From: a virus
IMG/VR virus record: IMGVR_UViG_3300023184_000583
Coordinates: 1-21,545 of that record
Direction: 5' to 3' (one strand)
DNA length: 21,545 nt
The notes below the pieces were generated by a model. The model ran no database searches. It had not been told where the DNA came from and saw only the letters and a list, made by a program, of their open reading frames with translations. Of this stretch, positions 1 to 8,261 are shown one piece after another (the first letter of the stretch is position 1; each line of letters opens with the position of its first letter). The translations under genes were made by a program, and so were the position numbers.

Positions 1-2924
1 CCCAATGCTGTATTAAATCCGCCTTGATAATTCCAAGTACGAGAATTTGATTCTTCAAATGAACTATTTAGAGTATAATCTATTCCGTAAAAACCTGCCC
101 ATTTTAAAAAGTCAATACTTAATATTTTGTTAATCTCATCATTAGAATATTCACTATTTCTAAATGCTCCAGCAAATATTGAATTAACATCAAATAGTTC
201 TGAACGATATTCTGCTTTAATATTGTTGTAGATACGTTTTTCAAATTCAAGAATAATAGCATCTCTAAAATCATTGTAAGCAACGGTGATACTACCGTCA
301 TGGCCTTGAATTACATTTACAGGAGTTGAATATGTATAGTCTTGATAAATTCTAGGTTGATATTTTGGATATAATCCTAACTTACTAGGAGTAGGAGGAA
401 CAAAACAACCCAACGTGGAATGATAATCATTAATGATTAATGTATCCCCAACTGATAATGATTTTAAAATTTTTACTGTAGAATCAGCTACTTCAAATTC
501 ATAGTCAATACCGGATAATAATTGATTACCATTAAGATAAATTAAAATTGAATGTGTACTTAATACTTTTGGATCAAATTCACTAGCCAATGGATAGATA
601 ATATTACGTGAGTTAGTGACTGTCCAAGTTCTTGATTTGTTATCAGTTCCATATGCAATCATATCTGATAGATAATATGGAGATTGTATATCTTTATCAA
701 GATTTATTTCTGTCAATACTCTATCAAGATCTGTTATAGGATTTGATAGATCACTTATTTCAGAAATCTTTTTTAATAACAATATTTTAAATTGATTGTA
801 TTGATCACCTGCTTTAGTTATTGCATCAATAACACTATGTTCTTTTTTACCTATAAAAAAATTAGCAAATGACATTGGATTAATATTTGATATTAATCGA
901 TTTCCATATTTTGTTTCATCTGAAAGATCTCTTAAATTACTGGACCCTGGAAATTCTCCTACAAACCCATTAGTTTTATTGATCATGGTGTGAAGATGAT
1001 CGCTTAATTCAGATAATGTTAATGATGTGATAGGACCATTGAACGGATTATTAGTCAATCCTAATGGTGGTTCATAATATCCATTAGAATTAGGTACTGC
1101 CTTAGTTCGTATTTTTAATAATACATTAGTTGATGCAGGTAATGATTTATTAAAATTAATTAGATACTTACCTAAAATTTTATCAATTGTATAATTAGAA
1201 ACTACATATCCATCAACAAATACTTCCAATAATAAATCAACAGTTGTTGGATTGTCAATTGCTGTTAATTCTATTCTAGAAGTTTCTTCAGTGGTGGATA
1301 TTACTTGTAAAATAGGTATTTGATAATCGGCGGCAGTTTTCCACACATTGGCAAAAGTACCATCAGCAAATTTACAATATGTAATTGCTGTGGATATTTT
1401 TATTTCCTGATTATTAACAGATAATGAAATAACATCAGACGTAAAATAGTTTTTAAATAGATAACTTCCAAGTCCAATACTATTTTTATACTTTAAAGGA
1501 AATCCTAAAACTGTGTCATTAGTACCAGTTCCTACTTCATATCCAAATATTTTATTACCAGTAAAATTGCTAAGGTGTTGTTTTTTATCACTATAACTAT
1601 TTCCTTTATCATCAAATAAATCAAATAAAGGTGCTTGATTCAATGATGTGCGTTGTTGTGAATATTGCCAAAAATCTCCATTGAACCACCAATTTGTACC
1701 AGCAAAAGTTTTTCCTAGATTTACTCCAACACTAGACATTGTGGATATATCACCGGTATCGACTAATTCTAATTTAAGGTTTCCATTAATAGTAATATAG
1801 TTAACTTGATAAATTTTACCACGTACTCTATTATTTGTATCTGCATTAAAAACAACTCGATTTCCTTGTTCTAATAATACGCCATCAACATAATATCCTG
1901 CAGATCCTTCTATGATACTAAATGCATCTTTTGTTATTGTATCAATGAGATCAATATTTTTTAATCCTAAAGATCCAAAATTAAATAATTTTAAATCTGC
2001 TTTAAATTCTACGATGGGACGTTTAGCACGTTTGTCATCTGGATATGTTGGTTGTAATCCATTGGCCAATGCAGATGCTTTAATAACATCAGCGTGTACC
2101 CAACGATTATTTTGAGACCAGGGATTTAAATCTTGACTAGCCCTATTGATAGTAATGTAATCCGGAGTGGTAGGTAATGTTTTAGAATTATCAAATGGAA
2201 ACTCATCAAAAGGATGTTCGTCAAAATGTTCTGTGTATAAAGTTGCTATTTTGGTTGCGCCTGATAGCAAAGAATATTTTACCAGTTTAATTGCAGTTCC
2301 AACGCCTTCAACAAAATATTCATTATCTAAATAAGATTCAGGAAATGTTGATCCACCAAATCTTACTTTCATTCCATCAGATAATTTTATACCAGAGACA
2401 GAAGTGTACGTTGTTTTTCCTAAAATATCATTTTCAATATTGAGTACAGTATATCTATTTGTTACAGCATCCAATGGGCCTGTGATTAAAATAGCTTCAG
2501 GGCCATTAACTAGCCAATAGTAGGCCTGATAATTTATTAACTTATCCCAATCAATATGTGGATTATAGGAATAAAATTCTGTTCTATACAATCTATCAAG
2601 ATTATTAACAATGCCGCCACGAGTAGAAATTTCATTGGTTAAATCATCAAGACCAATGACATCATTAACAACACCTAAACTATCTTTGACTGTTAATGCA
2701 GGTTCTAATTGATATGATTTTCGTAATGGGAGTGTTTCTGAAATATAAAAATCAGTAGACGCAACATAGTTTGGAGTTAATTTAGAACCAATAAAACCAT
2801 CAATACGTTCTAGTTGAGGAGGTTGTATTAGTTGATCAATTGTACTAGATAAGAATTTTTTATTCTTATCTGTTTTTAAAAACTCGGGTAATAAATTGAC
2901 CGACTTAATAACTTTATTTGCCAT
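1..2924 (-). CDS. large baseplate wedge-like virion structural protein (partial, C-terminus off the left edge)
   Basis: An uninterrupted minus-strand frame runs from ATG at 2924 to the left edge, at least 974 codons; I checked the frame at both ends and at two internal points. It begins MANKVIKSVNLLPEFL and continues through STIDQLIQPPQLERIDG, a start I associate with a large virion structural protein that sits next to the gp6-type protein in T4-like cyanophages. The start lies 2 nt after the gp6 stop, so it is the next cistron of the baseplate operon. T4 itself has the order 6-7-8, so the position and size suggest a gp7-like wedge role; that is positional inference only. The sequence is Asn/Ile/Lys-rich and very AT-rich, with no signal peptide or membrane segment seen. 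Confidence is high for the gene and a structural role, low for the exact T4 equivalent. Confidence 0.85.
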   Translation of the reverse strand, partial: MANKVIKSVNLLPEFLKTDKNKKFLSSTIDQLIQPPQLERIDGFIGSKLTPNYVASTDFYISETLPLRKSYQLEPALTVKDSLGVVNDVIGLDDLTNEISTRGGIVNNLDRLYRTEFYSYNPHIDWDKLINYQAYYWLVNGPEAILITGPLDAVTNRYTVLNIENDILGKTTYTSVSGIKLSDGMKVRFGGSTFPESYLDNEYFVEGVGTAIKLVKYSLLSGATKIATLYTEHFDEHPFDEFPFDNSKTLPTTPDYITINRASQDLNPWSQNNRWVHADVIKASALANGLQPTYPDDKRAKRPIVEFKADLKLFNFGSLGLKNIDLIDTITKDAFSIIEGSAGYYVDGVLLEQGNRVVFNADTNNRVRGKIYQVNYITINGNLKLELVDTGDISTMSSVGVNLGKTFAGTNWWFNGDFWQYSQQRTSLNQAPLFDLFDDKGNSYSDKKQHLSNFTGNKIFGYEVGTGTNDTVLGFPLKYKNSIGLGSYLFKNYFTSDVISLSVNNQEIKISTAITYCKFADGTFANVWKTAADYQIPILQVISTTEETSRIELTAIDNPTTVDLLLEVFVDGYVVSNYTIDKILGKYLINFNKSLPASTNVLLKIRTKAVPNSNGYYEPPLGLTNNPFNGPITSLTLSELSDHLHTMINKTNGFVGEFPGSSNLRDLSDETKYGNRLISNINPMSFANFFIGKKEHSVIDAITKAGDQYNQFKILLLKKISEISDLSNPITDLDRVLTEINLDKDIQSPYYLSDMIAYGTDNKSRTWTVTNSRNIIYPLASEFDPKVLSTHSILIYLNGNQLLSGIDYEFEVADSTVKILKSLSVGDTLIINDYHSTLGCFVPPTPSKLGLYPKYQPRIYQDYTYSTPVNVIQGHDGSITVAYNDFRDAIILEFEKRIYNNIKAEYRSELFDVNSIFAGAFRNSEYSNDEINKILSIDFLKWAGFYGIDYTLNSSFEESNSRTWNYQGGFNTAL

Positions 2925-2926
2925 AT

Positions 2927-5900
2927 TTAATTTCCGCTATTTGTTACTATTGTATAAGTTGTTTTTAATTGAGAAGCAGTAATAGCATCAATTATTTCTA
3001 TGTCCGCTGAAGTTGCACCGTTAATAAAAATCTCATTGCTCAAACAAGCAATTTCATATAAACTTCCAAAATTGTTATTTGCCTTAGGTACAATTATAAA
3101 GTTTGTTATATCAGGTGTCATAATATTCATTACATATGTTGATAATTCACTAAAATAAAAAGATTGACCAAAAGACCAATTTTCTAATAAAAAGAAATCT
3201 TGAATAGCATTTAATATTCTTGTTTTAATTTCGTTATCACTAATAGGTATCGATGCATTTTTAACTGCTTTAAATGTTGCCTGTAAATTTATATTTGCTT
3301 TACTTCCAAATAATGTTTTATATTTAACAGGTTGAAAAATCATCTCGTCGCTAATAGTTTTAATAGGCTCTAATGTGTTTGAAAAATTTTGTTCTAAACT
3401 TTGACTAGTGGGCGGCAATGGTTCATTACCTACTCCAGAAGTTAACCATGTTCTATATTCAGTATCATAGGAGGACGTCAACAAGTAGATATCAATAATA
3501 TTACTCTTACTAGGATCAATTCTTCTATCCTCTCCGCTATTATGCATATAATGGAATTTTAATCCTATGCGGCCTGGATAGGCAAAATAGTTTGGTTCAT
3601 ATATCCAAGGATCAGATGAATTAATAGCAGCAGTTGTATAACTCTTTACCACATTATAAGATTGGTCATAAAAATAATATAAATCTCCATTTTTAGGAAT
3701 ACCTATTACTTCGTCAGGAGTAGGTGCTGTATAAAACTGAGATTGATCAGATAATTTATATCGTAGACCGTCTGCTAATTTTTCAAAATATATAAATTTA
3801 TCTTTATAGTTTGTTGCCGGATTTGTACTTAATGGTTTTACTATATTATCAAATGCATCCGGATCATCAATTTGTCCAGAATTATTATAATCATAGAAAC
3901 TTACTTTAACTTTTTTAGGTTCAGAATAACCATCAGATTCTACAACAGGAGCATCAATTTGCCAGCGATAATCTTTACCTATACTTACAGATGTTGATGT
4001 GTTTGAAGTGTTTATAGATAAAACTGATATCTGATCTTTAATTACTGTATTAGAAACAAAATCATAATTTATAGAATTATCATCTATAAAAAACGCAGTT
4101 TCTTTATCACTTTCAAATATATAATCAGATATTCTATATCTCACTCTATAATTTTTACCCGTCCAAGTAAATGCTATTAACCAACTGGCATCCTTACTAG
4201 AATTTGATGAACTATTTTGATTTAATAAACTAAAAGGACTATTTAGATCAATGTTGGTATCTGATATAATATTCCAAGTTCTAGTTCTATCATTTATAGT
4301 TAAACCAAAATTTCTCTTGCTTAAACAAAGAGTTACTATTTCATTTTCAAATGCATAGGTAAGAGTATTAACAAATTTAGGAATAATTTCTACAGGAATA
4401 GCCAAACTATCTATAACATTGCTTAAAATTATCGGACCTGTACCATTATCTAATGCGCCTGCACCGGAATTTGCACCATCACCTATAATTTGTATAACTT
4501 TTGTCCAAATATAATCTACTGTAGAATTACCTTTATTAGCAACAATTTTACCCGCTGAAGTAAAATATTTTCCTGCCGGTGGAACAAATTTAATCATTGA
4601 CCCGGGTAAAACATATTTAAAATTATTTACTGTGGCGCTACCTACTACAATAGGAACAGCAGGATTGGTAGGTATTTTAAAATATCCCCTGCTTTGATTA
4701 GAAATTTTATTAACTTGTTCCCAAACTATTTTTGGTTCAGATATAGTATATACATTGGGTCTAGAATATTGATCAAAGTAAAAAGACCTTAATGCAGGTA
4801 AAGAAATAATTGGTTCTAATTGTTCCTTGACTACTGAGAAAATTTCATTACGATTAGTAAATTCAAAATCAAAATTTTGTTCATGTACACTTTTATACAA
4901 GAATCCGTCAGCAGCAAATATATTAGTCTTACTGTATTTTCCACTAACATCACTGAGGTCAAAATATTTACTAATACCACTAGATACTCTGTTTACACTT
5001 TTAACTTTAAGAATATCATTACTCAAAGTTAATGGTGCAATATTGTAATCCTCACCTGTGACCATTCTGTTTTGTACATAGAATGCTTGAGGAGCCTTGC
5101 TTTGTATACTAGCATTAGATTCTGGACCAGAACTATTATTAACCGTATACTGTAAAGACATAGTCATTGTTAATGTATGACTTTGACCTAGTTTATTTGT
5201 ATACGGAATATCAACAACAATACCGCTCATCTGTTGTGGCTTAATGGTATACGTTAAACCATTACTTTGTCTGTAAAATACTTTAAATTGGCCTTTAGGT
5301 AAATTTCCAAAGCTACCATCTGCAAAATTTAAATCAATTTGATCACTATTTCTAGACGATATACTATATATATTTCTGTTACTATTAGAAATACTATTAT
5401 AGATAATATTATTACCTATAAGGTCAGACACTTTAGTCCATTGAGTTGTATAAGTACCATTGGCATCAATCTGCCATAACCATACATCACTGTTATTAAT
5501 GTTACTAGAATTAACTCCAACAATTTCATTAGGCACAGGAGAGTCTATAAAAAAATCAGAACCACTTAATGATCCTTGACGAAAATGTGTGAAAAATCCT
5601 GTGTTTGCACTGCCGGAACCTTGATTATCATTTTTATATATCAAACTAAAAGTAGTACCGGGCTTAGGAGCTTCTTCATATATAGAAGTTGAACTAGAGA
5701 ATGATGAGGGGACTATTTCAAAATTCATTGTAGTTCCATTTATACTTTTAGCAAAAGTATATACAGGAACATCTGTATTAGAACTATTGATTCGATATTG
5801 TTCCGTGAGTATTCCGTCAATATTTTTTCTATCATGTGGTTTACCAAATGAGAAACTTCCCGACATGGAAGAATTCATTATGCTGATAAATTGTTGATAC

Positions 5901-6352
5901 CAATTTGAATTTGTAGGATCATTCCATAAAACAGGAATATTGGACAAATTTGTACCATTACTATCTATTACAGCATCTGAAGTAGAAATAGCCATTACTT
6001 TTAAAAAACCATTGGCTGGAGAATTTCTTTTAGGAGTGTAGCTAATTAATTGGGCTAATCTTAAAATACTATCACGGCGTTGGGCTGTTTCTAAAAAGTT
6101 TTCACGAGCATTTAAATCAATACGGAAACTTAGGTTTTGCCCTAGGTAAGCAATTAGATCAATTAATGCAATATACTCGCTGCTTTCAATAAAATCATTG
6201 AAATCTTCAGGATAATTTTCCTGAAGATTTTGAATCATTGTTCGACGTAAGGTATCAAAATCGTAGCTTTGAAAGTCCGCATTTTTAAAAGATTGGTATA
6301 TTTTTTTCCAATCTTCGGATACAAGTAGTTTGCTGTTAGTTGATGGAATCAT
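2927..6352 (-). CDS. 6: gp6-type baseplate wedge protein
   Basis: A 1141-residue protein placed directly after gp25. The N-terminal 110 residues carry the family pattern: SYDFDTLRR, then ENYPEDFNDFIESSEYIAL, DLIAYLGQNLSFRIDLNAREN, and ETAQRRDSILRLAQLISY. This resembles the N-terminal part of baseplate J/gp6 wedge proteins, where a paired helix region precedes the beta-rich body. In T4, gp6 dimers form the inner wedge ring around the hub and contact gp25 and gp53. At 1141 residues it is much longer than T4 gp6 (about 660), with a long Asn/Ser-rich middle. Large forms occur in T4-like cyanophages, where the same protein may be labelled only 'virion structural protein'. The ATG at 6352 has no strong Shine-Dalgarno, and a late-promoter-like AATAAATA lies 21 nt upstream. 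The alternative is a second wedge protein, with the true gp6 outside this window. Confidence 0.8.
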   Translation of the reverse strand: MIPSTNSKLLVSEDWKKIYQSFKNADFQSYDFDTLRRTMIQNLQENYPEDFNDFIESSEYIALIDLIAYLGQNLSFRIDLNARENFLETAQRRDSILRLAQLISYTPKRNSPANGFLKVMAISTSDAVIDSNGTNLSNIPVLWNDPTNSNWYQQFISIMNSSMSGSFSFGKPHDRKNIDGILTEQYRINSSNTDVPVYTFAKSINGTTMNFEIVPSSFSSSTSIYEEAPKPGTTFSLIYKNDNQGSGSANTGFFTHFRQGSLSGSDFFIDSPVPNEIVGVNSSNINNSDVWLWQIDANGTYTTQWTKVSDLIGNNIIYNSISNSNRNIYSISSRNSDQIDLNFADGSFGNLPKGQFKVFYRQSNGLTYTIKPQQMSGIVVDIPYTNKLGQSHTLTMTMSLQYTVNNSSGPESNASIQSKAPQAFYVQNRMVTGEDYNIAPLTLSNDILKVKSVNRVSSGISKYFDLSDVSGKYSKTNIFAADGFLYKSVHEQNFDFEFTNRNEIFSVVKEQLEPIISLPALRSFYFDQYSRPNVYTISEPKIVWEQVNKISNQSRGYFKIPTNPAVPIVVGSATVNNFKYVLPGSMIKFVPPAGKYFTSAGKIVANKGNSTVDYIWTKVIQIIGDGANSGAGALDNGTGPIILSNVIDSLAIPVEIIPKFVNTLTYAFENEIVTLCLSKRNFGLTINDRTRTWNIISDTNIDLNSPFSLLNQNSSSNSSKDASWLIAFTWTGKNYRVRYRISDYIFESDKETAFFIDDNSINYDFVSNTVIKDQISVLSINTSNTSTSVSIGKDYRWQIDAPVVESDGYSEPKKVKVSFYDYNNSGQIDDPDAFDNIVKPLSTNPATNYKDKFIYFEKLADGLRYKLSDQSQFYTAPTPDEVIGIPKNGDLYYFYDQSYNVVKSYTTAAINSSDPWIYEPNYFAYPGRIGLKFHYMHNSGEDRRIDPSKSNIIDIYLLTSSYDTEYRTWLTSGVGNEPLPPTSQSLEQNFSNTLEPIKTISDEMIFQPVKYKTLFGSKANINLQATFKAVKNASIPISDNEIKTRILNAIQDFFLLENWSFGQSFYFSELSTYVMNIMTPDITNFIIVPKANNNFGSLYEIACLSNEIFINGATSADIEIIDAITASQLKTTYTIVTNSGN

Positions 6353-6372
6353 AATTTTATTATTCTATACCG

Positions 6373-6380
6373 TATTTATT
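6373..6380 (-). promoter_or_regulatory. candidate T4-type late promoter (AATAAATA) for the gp6-type gene
   Basis: On the minus strand the 48-nt gap between gp25 and gp6 holds AATAAATA, 7 of 8 matches to the T4 late consensus TATAAATA. Transcription would start a few bases further on, giving a leader of about 15 nt before ATG 6352. Such motifs are not rare by chance in DNA this AT-rich; the location in a short gap is the main support. Confidence 0.4.
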
Positions 6381-6400
6381 GTAGTAATAATGTACGTATA

Positions 6401-6838
6401 TTATTGTACACTTAGTCCTAATTTCTGATCAAAGATCATTTTCATAGAAGATGATTGATCAGTGTCTCGAATTTGTATTGTTAGTTCTACAACATATCCG
6501 CTGGGATAATCATTTAAGGTTATTTCAGTAGGAACTGCCCTAGGATCAAAATTACAAATTTTAGTAATATCATCTACCAACAGTTCTTTAACCTGGTCAG
6601 TCATCGGTTCCATTAATAAATCCCATATAATGCAACCAAAATCTGGATTCATTAATCGTTGACCTTTTTTAGTATTAAAATGATTTAATATATCTTGTTT
6701 AATTAAATCTATATCGTAGAGCTGATTACCATAGGTTGAAGCACCAACTGTGCTAAATCCTTTATAAAATTGACTTTGCTGAGGTGCCTGATTATATACA
6801 GTGTTGGCAGTATTAATTTCAATATTCTTATAAGGCAT
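6401..6838 (-). CDS. 25: baseplate wedge protein gp25
   Basis: A 145-residue protein of the gp25 family, close to T4 gp25 (132). The diagnostic stretch is at about residues 44-75: DLIKQDILNHFNTKKGQRLM, then NPDFGCIIWDLL. In T4-type and other contractile systems gp25 joins the wedge to the sheath and helps prime sheath assembly; it acts in the baseplate of the assembling virion. It lies 13 nt downstream of gp5 and 48 nt upstream of gp6, so the order 5-25-6 is compact and probably co-transcribed. The N-terminal 35 residues, rich in Gln, Asn and Tyr, are a loosely conserved extension. The family assignment is very secure. Confidence 0.95.
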   Translation of the reverse strand: MPYKNIEINTANTVYNQAPQQSQFYKGFSTVGASTYGNQLYDIDLIKQDILNHFNTKKGQRLMNPDFGCIIWDLLMEPMTDQVKELLVDDITKICNFDPRAVPTEITLNDYPSGYVVELTIQIRDTDQSSSMKMIFDQKLGLSVQ

Positions 6839-6851
6839 AAATGTTCTCAGT

Positions 6852-8243
6852 TTAATTTGTTAAATCTTCGTGGCCTGGCCACGGTTCATGTGTAGGAGCA
6901 CGGGACACAATGGTATTTATAGGATCAGTTTTATATCTATTTTTGCCATTCCACGGTTTGTCTATATCAGTATTAGGTAATGAATTAGTTGGCAGAAGAT
7001 CAACTGATGCTAAGGTTGCGGATGATGCTTTTGGACCATTCATATGAATCTCACCAGCAGTTTCAAAGTGTGAACCTTTACTCAATATATTAGTATTCTT
7101 TGCAGCAGTAAAATTATTATTACCATCAGAATTTATATTAAAATTAGATGATGTAGCAAACTTAATATCGCCTGCAACTTTGTGATCATAAGAACCTGTA
7201 AATAAAATTTTACCATCTACAGCTTCTACATTCATTGCTTTTTTAGATTTCATGTTTATATTGCCGCCGGCCTCTAAATTAATATTCTTGTCAGCTAATA
7301 CATTAAAGTCGCCCTGAGTATGTATGCTTACAGAATCTGCTGCATATATATCTATTTTGCCATTACTAGTCAATTCAATCCAAGCAGTGCCCTTGCTGTT
7401 AGCAATGTAGATTAAATCATTACTATTGTGCAGTAAAATTTGATGACCTGTTCTAGTACGAATTCTAACTAATTCGTTATCTCCGTTAGAATCACCGTCA
7501 TCCATAACAAATGTACTACCACCCAATCTACTCACAGGAACACTTTTTTGTTTTGGTGAAGTTGGACCAACATACCCAATTAATCTTTTTGGACCATTAA
7601 TATCTAGAGGTCCTGGAGTACTAATACCAAATACACTACTAGGTGCTTCTCGTCTAGCTGAACTAGATGTTATACCTCTTACATTGTCAGTTAATAATCC
7701 TTGTGCTAATAATTTGTCAGCAAACGGATGTACTGGTTTTTTAATGGTAGATACATTAGGATTATTTCCAGTTAACGCTTTTTTATTCAACTCTGCAACA
7801 GGTAATGTATCAGTGTCATATTTGTCTTTCTGTCCAGTATCCCAAGCAATATTGGTATCGGCGGCAATTCCCGGAAGCATACTATTTTGATATGTATCTT
7901 GTACACAGCCCATCCAATATCCTTGATTAGGATCCCCATCTACAAATATCACCATAACTGTGGTACCAATGTCAGGTGGAATCATCCACATCCCATAACT
8001 TTTTTGTACATCTCCAAATTTTTCAGAACTGTTACCTTCAAAATCTTTAGATGTAACTCCATAGAACGGGTTAAGATATCTTACAATATAAGCGTCAGGT
8101 TTGGATAATTTATTGTTCGGTACTCCTCGCATTAATACTACTTCTAATCCCCCCATATAGGTAGGATCCGAATGATTAGTTATTTTTGCAAGATATGGGC
8201 CCGGAGTCGGTAACCTACCTTTTGTTCTTTTTTCAATGGACAT
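6852..8243 (-). CDS. 5: baseplate hub spike gp5, without lysozyme domain
   Basis: A 463-residue central spike protein. Residues 10-125 form the N-terminal OB-fold domain, with the family block SYGMWMIPPDIGTTVMVIF followed by GDPNQGYWMGCVQDTYQNSM. From about residue 260 the sequence turns into short beta repeats (RTRTGHQILLHNSNDLIYI, then IDIYAADSVSIHTQGDFNVL), expected for the trimeric beta-helix needle. It ends in a loop-rich tail containing SRAPTHEPWPGHE. T4 gp5 (575 residues) carries a lysozyme domain between these parts. Here residues 125-260 are low-complexity linker with no lysozyme-like catalytic pattern, so peptidoglycan digestion must come from elsewhere. The preceding gene is the probable hub partner. 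A late-promoter match lies inside its 3' end. Confidence 0.93.
   Translation of the reverse strand: MSIEKRTKGRLPTPGPYLAKITNHSDPTYMGGLEVVLMRGVPNNKLSKPDAYIVRYLNPFYGVTSKDFEGNSSEKFGDVQKSYGMWMIPPDIGTTVMVIFVDGDPNQGYWMGCVQDTYQNSMLPGIAADTNIAWDTGQKDKYDTDTLPVAELNKKALTGNNPNVSTIKKPVHPFADKLLAQGLLTDNVRGITSSSARREAPSSVFGISTPGPLDINGPKRLIGYVGPTSPKQKSVPVSRLGGSTFVMDDGDSNGDNELVRIRTRTGHQILLHNSNDLIYIANSKGTAWIELTSNGKIDIYAADSVSIHTQGDFNVLADKNINLEAGGNINMKSKKAMNVEAVDGKILFTGSYDHKVAGDIKFATSSNFNINSDGNNNFTAAKNTNILSKGSHFETAGEIHMNGPKASSATLASVDLLPTNSLPNTDIDKPWNGKNRYKTDPINTIVSRAPTHEPWPGHEDLTN
6914..6921 (-). promoter_or_regulatory. possible internal late promoter (exact TATAAATA) inside gp5
   Basis: An exact T4 late-promoter octamer on the minus strand lies within the last 25 codons of gp5, about 76 nt before the gp25 start. 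It could give gp25 and gp6 extra late transcripts. It also encodes part of the gp5 tail, and several such octamers are expected by chance in 21 kb of AT-rich DNA, so the call is weak. Confidence 0.25.
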
Positions 8244-8261
8244 ATTAATCTTAGAAAGTTA

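Noticed and set aside
119-301. A 60-residue minus-strand frame near the left edge
   Set aside because: The long partial structural gene reads through this stretch in another frame, checked in the sequence at 1-60 and 301-360.
4827-5048. Plus-strand open frames within the minus-strand baseplate genes (also at 1912, 7684, 7887 and 8740)
   Set aside because: All are shadows of long, family-supported minus-strand genes.
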